Shown here in pieces: positions 25,916 to 34,111 of a DNA stretch of 64,000 nucleotides; position 1 is the stretch's first letter, and each line of letters starts with the position of its first letter. Source of the DNA: Fulvivirgaceae bacterium JP3-4 (GTDB taxonomy: Bacteria > Bacteroidota > Bacteroidia > Cytophagales > Cyclobacteriaceae); NCBI GenBank assembly GCA_029309925.1, contig JARKND010000001.1, forward strand, positions 682,001 through 746,000, given 5' to 3'. The position numbers and the translations under genes were made by a program. The notes under the pieces are model-generated. The model saw nothing but the letters and a program-made list of their open reading frames with translations, was not told where the DNA came from and did not search any database.

Positions 25916-26545
25916 ATGATGATTCAGGTTCAGCAGGTTGCATACTCATATGAAACAGGGAAGACGATTTCCTTTCCGGATTTTGCCGTTACCGGAAGTG
26001 AACCTTGTTTGCTGCTCGGTGAGTCTGGGAGTGGCAAGACAACGCTTTTGCACCTGATCGGTGGGCTGCTGAAAAATCAGCAGGGAAAAATCGTAATACA
26101 CGACACGAATATCTCTCAGCTCTCTGAAACTGAACTTGACAAATTCAGAGGCAAGCACATCGGATTTATTTTCCAGAAGAATCACCTGATCTCAGCCCTT
26201 TCTGTGAAGAACAATCTGTTAATGGCTCCTTATCTGAGTGGCCTGCCCCAGCAGGAGTCGCGTGTGCGCGAGGTGCTTGAAGGAGTTTCGCTGCAGGAAA
26301 AAGAAAATGCAAATGTAAACGCTTTGAGTCACGGCCAGGCGCAGCGCGTTGCCATCGCCCGTGCTGTGCTGAACAAGCCAGATGTGATTCTCGCAGATGA
26401 GCCCACATCAGCGCTCGATGATAAGAATTGTATGCGTGTGATCGACATGCTGCTGGCCGTAGCGAAGCAAAACAATTCTGCGCTTCTTATCGCAACACAT
26501 GATCAGCGTCTAAAATCTAAGATCTCCCGTCAAATAATACTCTGA
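25916..26545 (+). CDS. ABC transporter ATP-binding protein (LolD/MacB type)
   Basis: The protein has 209-210 residues, starting at one of two adjacent ATGs (25916 or 25919). Walker A is GESGSGKT, the signature is LSHGQAQRV, Walker B is VILADEPTSALD, and the switch His is in ATHDQR. This group powers FtsX-like permeases that act on lipoproteins or periplasmic substrates rather than moving small molecules across. The permease gene starts one base after its stop. Together with the small secreted protein at 27809 it forms a three-gene unit. Confidence 0.9.
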   Translation: MMIQVQQVAYSYETGKTISFPDFAVTGSEPCLLLGESGSGKTTLLHLIGGLLKNQQGKIVIHDTNISQLSETELDKFRGKHIGFIFQKNHLISALSVKNNLLMAPYLSGLPQQESRVREVLEGVSLQEKENANVNALSHGQAQRVAIARAVLNKPDVILADEPTSALDDKNCMRVIDMLLAVAKQNNSALLIATHDQRLKSKISRQIIL

Positions 26546-26546
26546 T

Positions 26547-27803
26547 ATGAATTTGCCTTTGCTTGTTTGGAGTTATTTGAAATCCCGGCCGCTCAACACA
26601 GCGTTGAACATCGTGCTGCTTTCCCTCGGCATTGCGGTGATCACCATACTCTTACTTTTTAATAATCAGCTTCAGCGGAAAATCACCGACAACGCTAAAG
26701 GCATTGATCTGGTGGTGGGGGCAAAGGGCAGTCCGCTGCAGCTCATCCTTTGCAATATCTTTCACATTGACTTTCCCACCGGAAATATTAATCTGAAGGA
26801 GGCGGAAAAAATTTCAAAAAACCGTCTCGTAAAAAAAGCAATCCCGCTTGCATTGGGCGACAGCTATAATGGTTATCGCATCATCGGGACGAATCAGTTG
26901 TATGCTGAGCAGTACAATGCGCAACTTTCATCAGGCGCATGGTTTCAGAAAGAGATGGAGGTGACGATCGGTTCAAATGTTGCGAACGCATTGAAGCTTA
27001 AGACCGGAGACAAGTTTGAAAGCAATCACGGCCTCACTTCAGACGGGCACGCCCACGATGAACAGAAATTTTCAGTCGCGGGCATCATGTCTCACACGAA
27101 TTCCGTCCTCGACAACCTCATCCTCACGCAGGTCGAAAGTGTGTGGAAGGTTCACGAGGCGCATGGCGAGGGTGAAAAAACGCATGACGATCACGACCAC
27201 GATTCTATTGCCAATCCTTCACCGCTGATACCCTCAGTGGAAGCTGGAGATTCCACAAAGGAGATCACATCGATGTTGATTCAGTATCGGTCTCCGATGG
27301 GAGCTATCCAGATGCCGCGTTGGGTTAATGGTCAGAGCAGCCTGCAGGCGGCATCACCCGCTTTTGAAACTGCGCGGCTCTTTTCAATCCTCGGTGTCGG
27401 TGTCGACATCCTGAAAGCTTTCGCCTATGTGCTGATCTTCATCTCTGCTCTGAGCATTTTTATTGCATTGTATAATTCATTGAAAGAGCGCAGGTATGAC
27501 CTTGCGATCATGCGCTCAATGGGAGCAAGCCGGGCCAGGCTGGTGACTGCCATTCTGATGGAAGGAGGCGTACTGACGCTGATGGGCTGCGTAATCGGGC
27601 TTTTGATGGGCCACGGTGCACTCATTGTGATGGGCAATCTTGTGGAAGAAACTCAAAAAGCTGGGATAAGCGGTCTTGTTTTCTATGAGGAAGAATGGAT
27701 AATTTTGGTCGGAAGTTTGTTATTAGGAACGTTGTGTGCGATTATTCCCGCCATTCAGGCTTATCGCACCGATATCTCGAAGGTTTTGGCGGGTAATGAA
27801 TAA
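26547..27803 (+). CDS. FtsX-like ABC permease with histidine-rich periplasmic loop
   Basis: The protein has 418 residues: an N-terminal membrane helix (about 20-38), a large periplasmic domain, then three C-terminal helices (about 283-310, 330-360 and 380-402), the MacB/LolC layout. Unusually, the periplasmic domain holds many histidines: H161, H168 and H170, then H203, H206, H213, H216 and H218 in an Asp/His-rich stretch. This suggests binding of zinc or another metal. The gene neighbours (LolD-type ATPase, DUF3299-like protein) recall zinc-associated Zrg-type operons of proteobacteria. That assignment is inference. Confidence 0.82.
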   Translation: MNLPLLVWSYLKSRPLNTALNIVLLSLGIAVITILLLFNNQLQRKITDNAKGIDLVVGAKGSPLQLILCNIFHIDFPTGNINLKEAEKISKNRLVKKAIPLALGDSYNGYRIIGTNQLYAEQYNAQLSSGAWFQKEMEVTIGSNVANALKLKTGDKFESNHGLTSDGHAHDEQKFSVAGIMSHTNSVLDNLILTQVESVWKVHEAHGEGEKTHDDHDHDSIANPSPLIPSVEAGDSTKEITSMLIQYRSPMGAIQMPRWVNGQSSLQAASPAFETARLFSILGVGVDILKAFAYVLIFISALSIFIALYNSLKERRYDLAIMRSMGASRARLVTAILMEGGVLTLMGCVIGLLMGHGALIVMGNLVEETQKAGISGLVFYEEEWIILVGSLLLGTLCAIIPAIQAYRTDISKVLAGNE

Positions 27804-27808
27804 TACTT

Positions 27809-28252
27809 ATGAAAAAATTACAAGTTCTTGCAGTCGCTTTGTTGATCTCAAATTTTGTTTTCGCGCAGGGTAAAACAGATACCTGGAATGAGTTCGCGAA
27901 AACTAAGTTCGAATCGAAATATTATGAGAAGCTCGGTGAATACCTGTTCTATCCGAATTTCCCGGCTGAACTCAAAGCGATGGAGGGAAAGGAAATTACC
28001 GTGCAGGGATATTACGTTCCCTTTGCTCCGGAAGACGGTGACTACATTATCATTTCAAAATATCCCATGAGCCAGTGCTTCTTCTGCGGAGGCGGAGGCC
28101 CGGAGTCGATTGCTGAAGTAAACTTCGGGAAAGATCCCGGAAAATTTCAGGTTGACGATCTCATCACCGTTAAAGGCAAGCTTAAGCTTAATGCGGAAGA
28201 TCTCGATCATGTCAACTTCATCCTGACAGACGCGGTACTTGTGGCAAAGTAA
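27809..28252 (+). CDS. Small secreted DUF3299-like protein
   Basis: The protein has 147 residues with a signal peptide (1-19, NFVFAQ). The segment EGKEITVQGYYVPFAPEDGDYIIISKYP (about 59-86) has the GkeVxixGyhvP pattern of DUF3299/OB-like proteins. It is followed by CFFCGGGGPES with a CxxC pair (C90, C93) that could bind metal. It is 5 bases after the permease, and a terminator follows at 28282. I infer a periplasmic metal-related partner of the ABC pair; no enzymatic role can be stated. Confidence 0.6.
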   Translation: MKKLQVLAVALLISNFVFAQGKTDTWNEFAKTKFESKYYEKLGEYLFYPNFPAELKAMEGKEITVQGYYVPFAPEDGDYIIISKYPMSQCFFCGGGGPESIAEVNFGKDPGKFQVDDLITVKGKLKLNAEDLDHVNFILTDAVLVAK

Positions 28253-28281
28253 AAATTATCACTAGTTACTATTCAATTGGC

Positions 28282-28301
28282 GGAACAACGGTTCCTTTTT
28301 T
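28282..28301 (+). terminator. Intrinsic terminator of the ABC operon
   Basis: GGAAC (28282-28286), loop AACG, GTTCC (28291-28295) and six T form a short but regular terminator 30 bases after the DUF3299-like stop. Confidence 0.7.
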
Positions 28302-28396
28302 CTTATTTCTCTTTCGGTTTCCTCCCAATGTCTGGTGACAAGTGACTCATCCCTCACGTTTTTTGCTAACTTGACTTGGAACTTTGAAGTCAAACT

Positions 28397-30316
28397 TTGG
28401 AAACACCCATAAATGTCCTCACTAAATACTGGAAGCACAGCCAGTTCAGACCGCTCCAGGAGGATATCGTGAATGCTGTTCTCGCGGGAAAAGATACTCT
28501 CGCATTACTTCCCACAGGAGGGGGAAAATCGGTTTGTTTCCAGGTGCCCGGTATTATCCGCGAAGGAATTTGCATCGTCATCTCACCACTGATCGCGCTG
28601 ATGAAAGATCAGGTTGAACAATTGCGTCAGCGCGATATTCTCGCAGTCGCAATCCATTCGGGGATGTCGCGTCATGAAATCGATGTGATGCTGAATAATT
28701 CAATGACAGGCGTGGTGAAATTCTTGTATGTCTCACCTGAACGGCTGCAGACTGAAATTTTCATTGAACGCTTTAAGCAGATGAAAGTGGGTTTGATTGC
28801 TGTTGATGAAGCACACTGCATTTCGCAATGGGGTTATGACTTCAGGCCTCCTTACCTTCAGATTGCTTCACTCCGCGATTTACAACCGGATGTGCCGGTC
28901 ATCGCCCTAACGGCCACGGCTACACGCGAAGTGCAGGATGACATCGTAGCAAAGCTGAGATTTCATCCGGAAGCTGCGGTGTTTAAAAAATCATTTGCGA
29001 GGGATAACCTTTCCTTTGTTGTCCGACATACGGAAAACAAAGAGAAGAAACTTCTGGAAATTCTTCAGAAGGTGAAAGGTACGGCTATCATTTACGTCCG
29101 ATCACGCAAGGCAACGCAGGATGTTGCCGGATTTCTGAACAGGAAAAATATTCGTGCATCGTTTTATCATGCCGGCCTCACGTTCGAAGAGCGCACTGCT
29201 CGCCAGGACGAGTGGATAAAAAATCACACACGCGTCATGGTGGCGACAAACGCATTCGGTATGGGGATTGACAAACCGGATGTACGTATTGTGATTCACC
29301 TCGATCTTCCCGATACGCTTGAAGCTTACTACCAGGAGGCAGGAAGGGCCGGACGTGACGGGCTGCGTTCATTTGCAGCATTGCTGTATCAGCCTGCCGA
29401 TGGAAAAAATCTGCTTACGAAGACAGAGCAGTCTCAGCCATCTGTCGAATTTCTTTCAACGGTATACCAGGCGTTATGCAATTACTACCAGCTCGCGATG
29501 GGCAGTGCAGCAGGTGAAAGTTTTGACTTCGATGCCATCTCTTTTGCCGAGCGATTCCGATTTAACGCCATCGAACTGTACAATGCGCTTAAGAAACTGG
29601 AAGAGGAGGGACTCATTCAGTTCAATGAGAGCTTTTACAGTCCTTCACGCCTGCACTTTGAACTTGACCACCAGAAGTTGTATGAGTTCCAGGTAGCCAG
29701 CGCACAGTTTGATCCGCTCATCAAGATGCTGCTCAGGTTATACGGAGGAGAGATGTTTTCAAACTACATGAAGATATCAGAGCCGTATATCGCAAAAGCA
29801 TTAAAAATGAATACACATGAGGTGGTGGCGATGTTACGTCACCTTGACGAACTGAAGGCAGTAAGTTACATGCCGGTGAAGGACAAGCCTCAGATCACAT
29901 TCATTATTCCGCGGCAGGATGCCGCAAAGTTACCTGTGAACCGGGAGCGAATTGAAGCGAGAAAGAAACTGATCATAGGCAAAGCGCAGGCTGTCGTGAG
30001 TTTCGTGGAGAATACATTTCGCTGTCGCATGCAGTTTGTTCAGGAGTATTTCAACGAACAGACCGATACAGAGTGCGGCATTTGCGACATTTGTATTGAA
30101 AAAAGAAAAAAGAGTAACCTGAAAGATTACGATACACTGGTGTCAGAAGTATTGAATGTACTCACCCTGAAGCAGTATTCCGTTGAGGAACTGGAACAGC
30201 ATATTGCCCCTAAAGACAAGGAGTTGTTCGTAGATGTGGTGCGCGACCTCGTGGATGAAGGCACACTTGTTTACGATTCTGTGTGGAAGCTTAAGGTCTC
30301 AAAGGCACAGAAATAA
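28397..30316 (+). CDS. recQ: ATP-dependent DNA helicase RecQ (TTG start)
   Basis: RecQ is a 3'-5' DNA helicase of recombination repair. At 639 residues, motif 0 (HSQFRPLQEDIV), Walker A (LPTGGGKS), DEAH (VDEAHC) and the QEAGRAGRDG motif VI are present. The zinc-binding region includes a Cys cluster (CGICDIC near 567-573), followed by a winged helix. No HRDC domain is obvious. No ATG exists between the in-frame stop at 28385 and the conserved FRPLQ motif, so TTG at 28397 is the only sensible start. The gene stands alone after the ABC terminator. Confidence 0.93.
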   Translation: METPINVLTKYWKHSQFRPLQEDIVNAVLAGKDTLALLPTGGGKSVCFQVPGIIREGICIVISPLIALMKDQVEQLRQRDILAVAIHSGMSRHEIDVMLNNSMTGVVKFLYVSPERLQTEIFIERFKQMKVGLIAVDEAHCISQWGYDFRPPYLQIASLRDLQPDVPVIALTATATREVQDDIVAKLRFHPEAAVFKKSFARDNLSFVVRHTENKEKKLLEILQKVKGTAIIYVRSRKATQDVAGFLNRKNIRASFYHAGLTFEERTARQDEWIKNHTRVMVATNAFGMGIDKPDVRIVIHLDLPDTLEAYYQEAGRAGRDGLRSFAALLYQPADGKNLLTKTEQSQPSVEFLSTVYQALCNYYQLAMGSAAGESFDFDAISFAERFRFNAIELYNALKKLEEEGLIQFNESFYSPSRLHFELDHQKLYEFQVASAQFDPLIKMLLRLYGGEMFSNYMKISEPYIAKALKMNTHEVVAMLRHLDELKAVSYMPVKDKPQITFIIPRQDAAKLPVNRERIEARKKLIIGKAQAVVSFVENTFRCRMQFVQEYFNEQTDTECGICDICIEKRKKSNLKDYDTLVSEVLNVLTLKQYSVEELEQHIAPKDKELFVDVVRDLVDEGTLVYDSVWKLKVSKAQK

Positions 30317-30374
30317 GAATTTCTGCGTTCGCGTTAAACAAAAGGCCAGGCCCGGGGTTTTTCTAAAAATTGAT

Positions 30375-31106
30375 ATGATGTCTAAGAAAGCCATAAGGAG
30401 GATAGTTAAGATCTTTTTATACAGCCATTTATTCCTGCTGGCTGGTTTCCTGTGTACACACTGCACTTACAGTCATTATGCCAAGAAATCGTACGCCCAG
30501 GCAAAAAAGGAAAAGCCCTATGACGTTGTAATTGTTCCGGGTGTTCCCTACGAGGGCACTGAAACCACAGGAGTGATGAAGATGCGTCTGTACTGGGCAA
30601 AGCATCTCTATGACAGCGGCTACACCAAGAACATTATTTTTTCAGGCTCGTCTGTTTACTCACCTTATGTGGAAGGAATTGTGATGAAAGTCATGGCGGA
30701 TTCGCTGGGAATTCCATCTCAAAACACGTTCTCGGAAACGAAAGCGGAGCACAGTACCGAAAATGCATATTATGGCTATCGCATGGCGCGCGAACTCGGT
30801 TTTACAAAAATAGCGCTGGCAACAGATCCGTTCCAGGCGGGAATGCTTCGTTCGTTTATTCGCAAATTTTGTCCGGGCATGAAATCCGTTCCCATCGTGT
30901 TCGACAGCATGAGCATGGATGATAAACAACTTCCGGTAGTGGATACTTCCTCCGCTTATGTTCCATCATTTGTGTCGATTAAAGATCGCGAATCATTTTG
31001 GGAGCGCATGCGCGGCACGCTTGGCAAGAAGGTAAAAGAGGAAGCCAAGGCTGACATGAAACGGGAAGTAGAGGTGAAGAAAGGACAGAATGCCGGAGCA
31101 GACTAG
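30375..31106 (+). CDS. SanA/YdcF-like DUF218 protein
   Basis: The product has 243 residues from an ATG-ATG pair at 30375. The N-terminal hydrophobic segment (about 10-30, IFLYSHLFLLAGFLCTHC) is an anchor or lipoprotein-like signal. The DUF218 fold follows, with YDVVIVPGVPYEG (about 50-62), IIFSGSSVYSPYVEG (about 88-102) and TKAEHSTENAYYGYRMARE (about 119-137), the conserved Glu/Asn region. The family is tied to envelope barrier function. The C terminus is unusually charged (KKVKEEAKADMKREVEVKKG). The gene ends in front of a GC-rich hairpin shared with recN. Confidence 0.82.
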   Translation: MMSKKAIRRIVKIFLYSHLFLLAGFLCTHCTYSHYAKKSYAQAKKEKPYDVVIVPGVPYEGTETTGVMKMRLYWAKHLYDSGYTKNIIFSGSSVYSPYVEGIVMKVMADSLGIPSQNTFSETKAEHSTENAYYGYRMARELGFTKIALATDPFQAGMLRSFIRKFCPGMKSVPIVFDSMSMDDKQLPVVDTSSAYVPSFVSIKDRESFWERMRGTLGKKVKEEAKADMKREVEVKKGQNAGAD

Positions 31107-31108
31107 GC

Positions 31109-31251
31109 GGGAAGCCGGGTACCGGGACCCCCGGGCGGCCGGCCCCGACTTAAATAAATTTTCGGACTGAACGTGATCGCTTTTCGAGAGCGTTTGCGGT
31201 CGACCGGCCTCTTGGCTTCGCGGCACCCGGCTCCCCGGCACCTGGCTTCCC
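31109..31251. repeat. GC-rich long inverted repeat between convergent genes
   Basis: Bases 31109-31126 (GGGAAGCCGGGTACCGGG) and 31234-31251 are reverse complements at 16 of 18 positions. More CCGG- and GGCTCC-type words lie around both arms, up to about 31275. The element fills the gap between the DUF218 gene and recN. Neither arm is followed by a T-run. Confidence 0.8.
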
Positions 31252-31269
31252 TGCCTCCTGGCTCCCCGG

Positions 31270-32922
31270 TCAGCCGGCTAACAACTCCTGAGCATTTTCC
31301 AGCGCAACCTTTGATGGCTTCGAGCCTCCGATCATCTTGGCAATTTCCTCCACACGTTCGTCATCGGTGAGAAGTTTAATATTGCTCACTGTCTTTTTTG
31401 AAGTATTATCCTTGTAGACAAAATAGTGCGCGTTGCCTTTCGCGGCAATCTGCGGAAGATGACTGATCGTGATGAGCTGATGATCTTTCGACATCGCCTT
31501 CATCATCACCCCAAGTTTTATCGCAATTTCCCCGGAAATTCCATTATCGATTTCGTCAAGTACGAGCGTTGGCATGGCCGTCCGTTCTGCCATGACATAC
31601 TTGATGCAAAACATCACGCGGGAGAACTCGCCACCCGATGCCACTTGGGCAAGAGCCCGTGGTGCGATGCCTTTGTTCGCACTGAAAAGAATTTCAATTC
31701 TATCAGCACCACTTGAAGCTGGGTCGGTCTGTTGCCACTCAATGGCCAGCGTTGCATCCGGGATCCCGAGTTCCTTCAATAGTTTTGTGATCTGCTTTCT
31801 TAGAGGTTCGAACGCTTTCTTCCGTGTTTCGGAAAGTTGCGCTGAAAGTTTCTTCACTTCCTTTTCAGCATCCGCAAATTTTGCTTTGGCCGTTGCGAGC
31901 GCCTCATCCAGGTTTGACGTGAGATCTGATTTCTTTTGCAGTTCTTCCTGAATATGGAGCAACTCTTTTACGGTGGTGACGCGATGTTTTTTCAACAACC
32001 GATAGATTGTGCTGAGCCGCTCCTTCAGGAATTCAGATCGTTCCGGATCGAATTCAATGTTCGATTCTTCTTTTTCAATCTCGTCACCGATGTCTTCCAG
32101 TTCTATGCGAACACTTTCCAGGCGCTGGAAAAGTCCATTGTATGCGGAAGAGTATCCAGCGATCGCCTGCAGCTGGTTCCGGATTTCACCGAGTGAATTG
32201 CGGACTGCGTATTCGGAATTATTCAGAAGTTCCACGATGCCGTTGAACCGATTCTTAATTTCTTCTGCGTGTTCCATGATCTTTAATTCAGATTCATGGT
32301 TCTCCTGTTCGTTTTCTTCGAGCGATGCTTTACTGATCTCTTCGAGCTGAAACCTGGTGTAATCGGATTCCTGTCGCAGTGTTTCCGCCTGGTCGCGTAA
32401 TGATTCGAATTCCTTTTTTGCATTTTGGAAAGTATGCCATGCGCCCGCGTACTTTTCGCGCAGCTCATCGTTTTCCGCGTATGCGTCAATCAGCTGGAGT
32501 TGGAAGAATTGATTGCCAAGCTGCAGCGTTTCATGTTGTGAGTGGATGTCCATCAGCATCGCACCAAGCTTGCGCATCACTTCCAGTGTAACCGGAGTAT
32601 CGTTGATAAAGGCGCGCGATTTTCCTCCGGAGCTGATCTCCCTTCTGATAACCGTCTGATCATCATAGTCGAGATCTTCGTTTTTGAAAAAGGATTTAAG
32701 CTTGTAGTTCTTGATGTAAAACACACCCTCAACAATACATTTCTCTTCTTCATCCCATAGCACTTTCGTGTCGGCACGGTTTCCCATCAGCATGCCGATC
32801 GCGCCAAGCATGATTGATTTTCCTGCACCGGTTTCACCGGTGATCACATTCAGATGTGCAGATGGATCCATCTCCAGATGCTTGATGAGCGCGTAGTTTT
32901 TTATCGTGAGGTGCTTCAGCAT
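31270..32922 (-). CDS. recN: DNA repair protein RecN
   Basis: RecN is an SMC-like ATPase that acts early at double-strand breaks. At 550 residues it shows Walker A GETGAGKS near residue 30, long coiled-coil arms (about 150-380, many Glu/Lys heptads), the ABC signature QVASGGEFSRVM (about 426-437) and Walker B TLVLDEIDNGISG (about 455-467). It starts directly after the stop of the Sm-like gene, so it is co-transcribed with it and with the upstream coaBC cluster. Confidence 0.96.
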   Translation of the reverse strand: MLKHLTIKNYALIKHLEMDPSAHLNVITGETGAGKSIMLGAIGMLMGNRADTKVLWDEEEKCIVEGVFYIKNYKLKSFFKNEDLDYDDQTVIRREISSGGKSRAFINDTPVTLEVMRKLGAMLMDIHSQHETLQLGNQFFQLQLIDAYAENDELREKYAGAWHTFQNAKKEFESLRDQAETLRQESDYTRFQLEEISKASLEENEQENHESELKIMEHAEEIKNRFNGIVELLNNSEYAVRNSLGEIRNQLQAIAGYSSAYNGLFQRLESVRIELEDIGDEIEKEESNIEFDPERSEFLKERLSTIYRLLKKHRVTTVKELLHIQEELQKKSDLTSNLDEALATAKAKFADAEKEVKKLSAQLSETRKKAFEPLRKQITKLLKELGIPDATLAIEWQQTDPASSGADRIEILFSANKGIAPRALAQVASGGEFSRVMFCIKYVMAERTAMPTLVLDEIDNGISGEIAIKLGVMMKAMSKDHQLITISHLPQIAAKGNAHYFVYKDNTSKKTVSNIKLLTDDERVEEIAKMIGGSKPSKVALENAQELLAG

Positions 32923-33150
32923 TTAGTCAAGGGTGTCAAAATATAGCTCGGCTACCTCGTTAAAGCGGAACTTCATCTCTTTCCTTCGCAGGTTCACGAG
33001 TGTCAGTTCTTCATTGCGAACAGCATCGAGCTTCCCCGTTGATGTACGGCCATCGTGCAAAACTACGGTAATCGATTTACCCGCAAATTCAGTTATTCTT
33101 TCCCGAATTTTGGAAATATCATTGATCCGCAGCTGACGTGAATGCGCCAT
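32923..33150 (-). CDS. Small Sm-like/Hfq-like fold protein preceding recN
   Basis: The protein has 75 residues. After an N-terminal helix, the sequence EFAGKSITVVLHDGRTSTGKLDAVRNEELTLVNL (about 21-54) has the Sm1 pattern: GKxVxVxLxDGxxxxGxL and a later NxxxLxLxN-like strand. It ends with an acidic strand FNEVAELYFDTLD like Sm2. It abuts recN and sits 50 bases after the DUF4835 gene. It could be an LSm-type RNA-binding ring protein or simply a small beta-barrel. The fold is inferred from the sequence pattern only. Confidence 0.55.
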   Translation of the reverse strand: MAHSRQLRINDISKIRERITEFAGKSITVVLHDGRTSTGKLDAVRNEELTLVNLRRKEMKFRFNEVAELYFDTLD

Positions 33151-33199
33151 ACAATTTGTGGGATGAAATCAAAAATCTGAAAATCCCGGCCAAAAAGAA

Positions 33200-34111
33200 T
33201 CAGTTCTGAATAATTTTTTCGTAGGTCGAGCGATTTGACGGGTCGATGGTCGTGATGATGTCATAGGCTTCACGTCTGAGCTGAATATTGCCATCCGAAA
33301 AAATGTTGGCAAGCTCTTTTCCTTTTGCATCGAAAAAGCTGATAATCAGGATAGCATTGGGGTTGATATCGCGCAGTTTTTTGATGTCCCTCAATCCTTT
33401 AAGGATGACAGTACGGCTCTTGTTCGGATCCTTGTCGAACGTATCAAGTCCGAGCCGGTGGTAAGAATAGATTGCCTTTCGCAGATCAGTCAGCTGTGGG
33501 TTGTTCAGGTTTTCCACAAGCCAGTAGCGGCTACGGTTGCTGCCCAGAGATTGCCATCCGGGTCTGCCGGCCTGCTGTGCATTCTGCACCACATTCAATG
33601 CACGTTGAAAGTAGGGCGTACCGCCAAGTTCTGAAAAGGAATCATAATCAAGACCCAAAATAACATAGGCATACAACGCCAGCATTGACGTCAGGTTGCT
33701 CATATACGTGTTGTCGTTGTATTCGAGCTGCATCGACTCGATGTATTCAAATTCCCAGTCACGGTCAGCGAAGTTGAAGAGGAGACTCGGATAATTTGTG
33801 TTGAAAACCGGCCGCGCTGACTGCACCTGAACCGAGGCTTCGAAGCTGCCGATAGAAGGCATTTTCGTGATGGTGATCAGGAAATTGCAGTTGATCTTCT
33901 CGTGTGTCTTGAAAACATCGTTGGTCCATTTCCGCGTGTTGATGAACTGTTCGATCGAAGTTTTCATCTCTTTGAAGATGCTCTGATCCGAAGTCTGAAC
34001 CTGGCTGGCGTTAATGGTGACGGTGCACTTCAGTTCCTGTGCGGAAACACAAGCAACGGAGAGCAACATCACGGCAAATGTGAACAAAAGCCTAGACATG
34101 GATTTTTTCAA
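33200..34111 (-). CDS. DUF4835/PorD-like secreted protein
   Basis: The protein has 303 residues with a signal peptide (about 1-24, CVSAQ). It matches the DUF4835 family of Bacteroidota (ELKCTVTINASQVQTSD, NTRKWTNDVF, LLFNFADRDWEFEY, YDSFSELGGTPYFQRALN), which I recall being named PorD, a type IX secretion-associated protein. The gene overlaps the end of coaBC by up to 20 bases; the alternative start at 34099 still overlaps. The cluster with coaBC and recN is a conserved Bacteroidota arrangement. Its exact role is not visible in the sequence. Confidence 0.78.
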   Translation of the reverse strand: MKKSMSRLLFTFAVMLLSVACVSAQELKCTVTINASQVQTSDQSIFKEMKTSIEQFINTRKWTNDVFKTHEKINCNFLITITKMPSIGSFEASVQVQSARPVFNTNYPSLLFNFADRDWEFEYIESMQLEYNDNTYMSNLTSMLALYAYVILGLDYDSFSELGGTPYFQRALNVVQNAQQAGRPGWQSLGSNRSRYWLVENLNNPQLTDLRKAIYSYHRLGLDTFDKDPNKSRTVILKGLRDIKKLRDINPNAILIISFFDAKGKELANIFSDGNIQLRREAYDIITTIDPSNRSTYEKIIQN

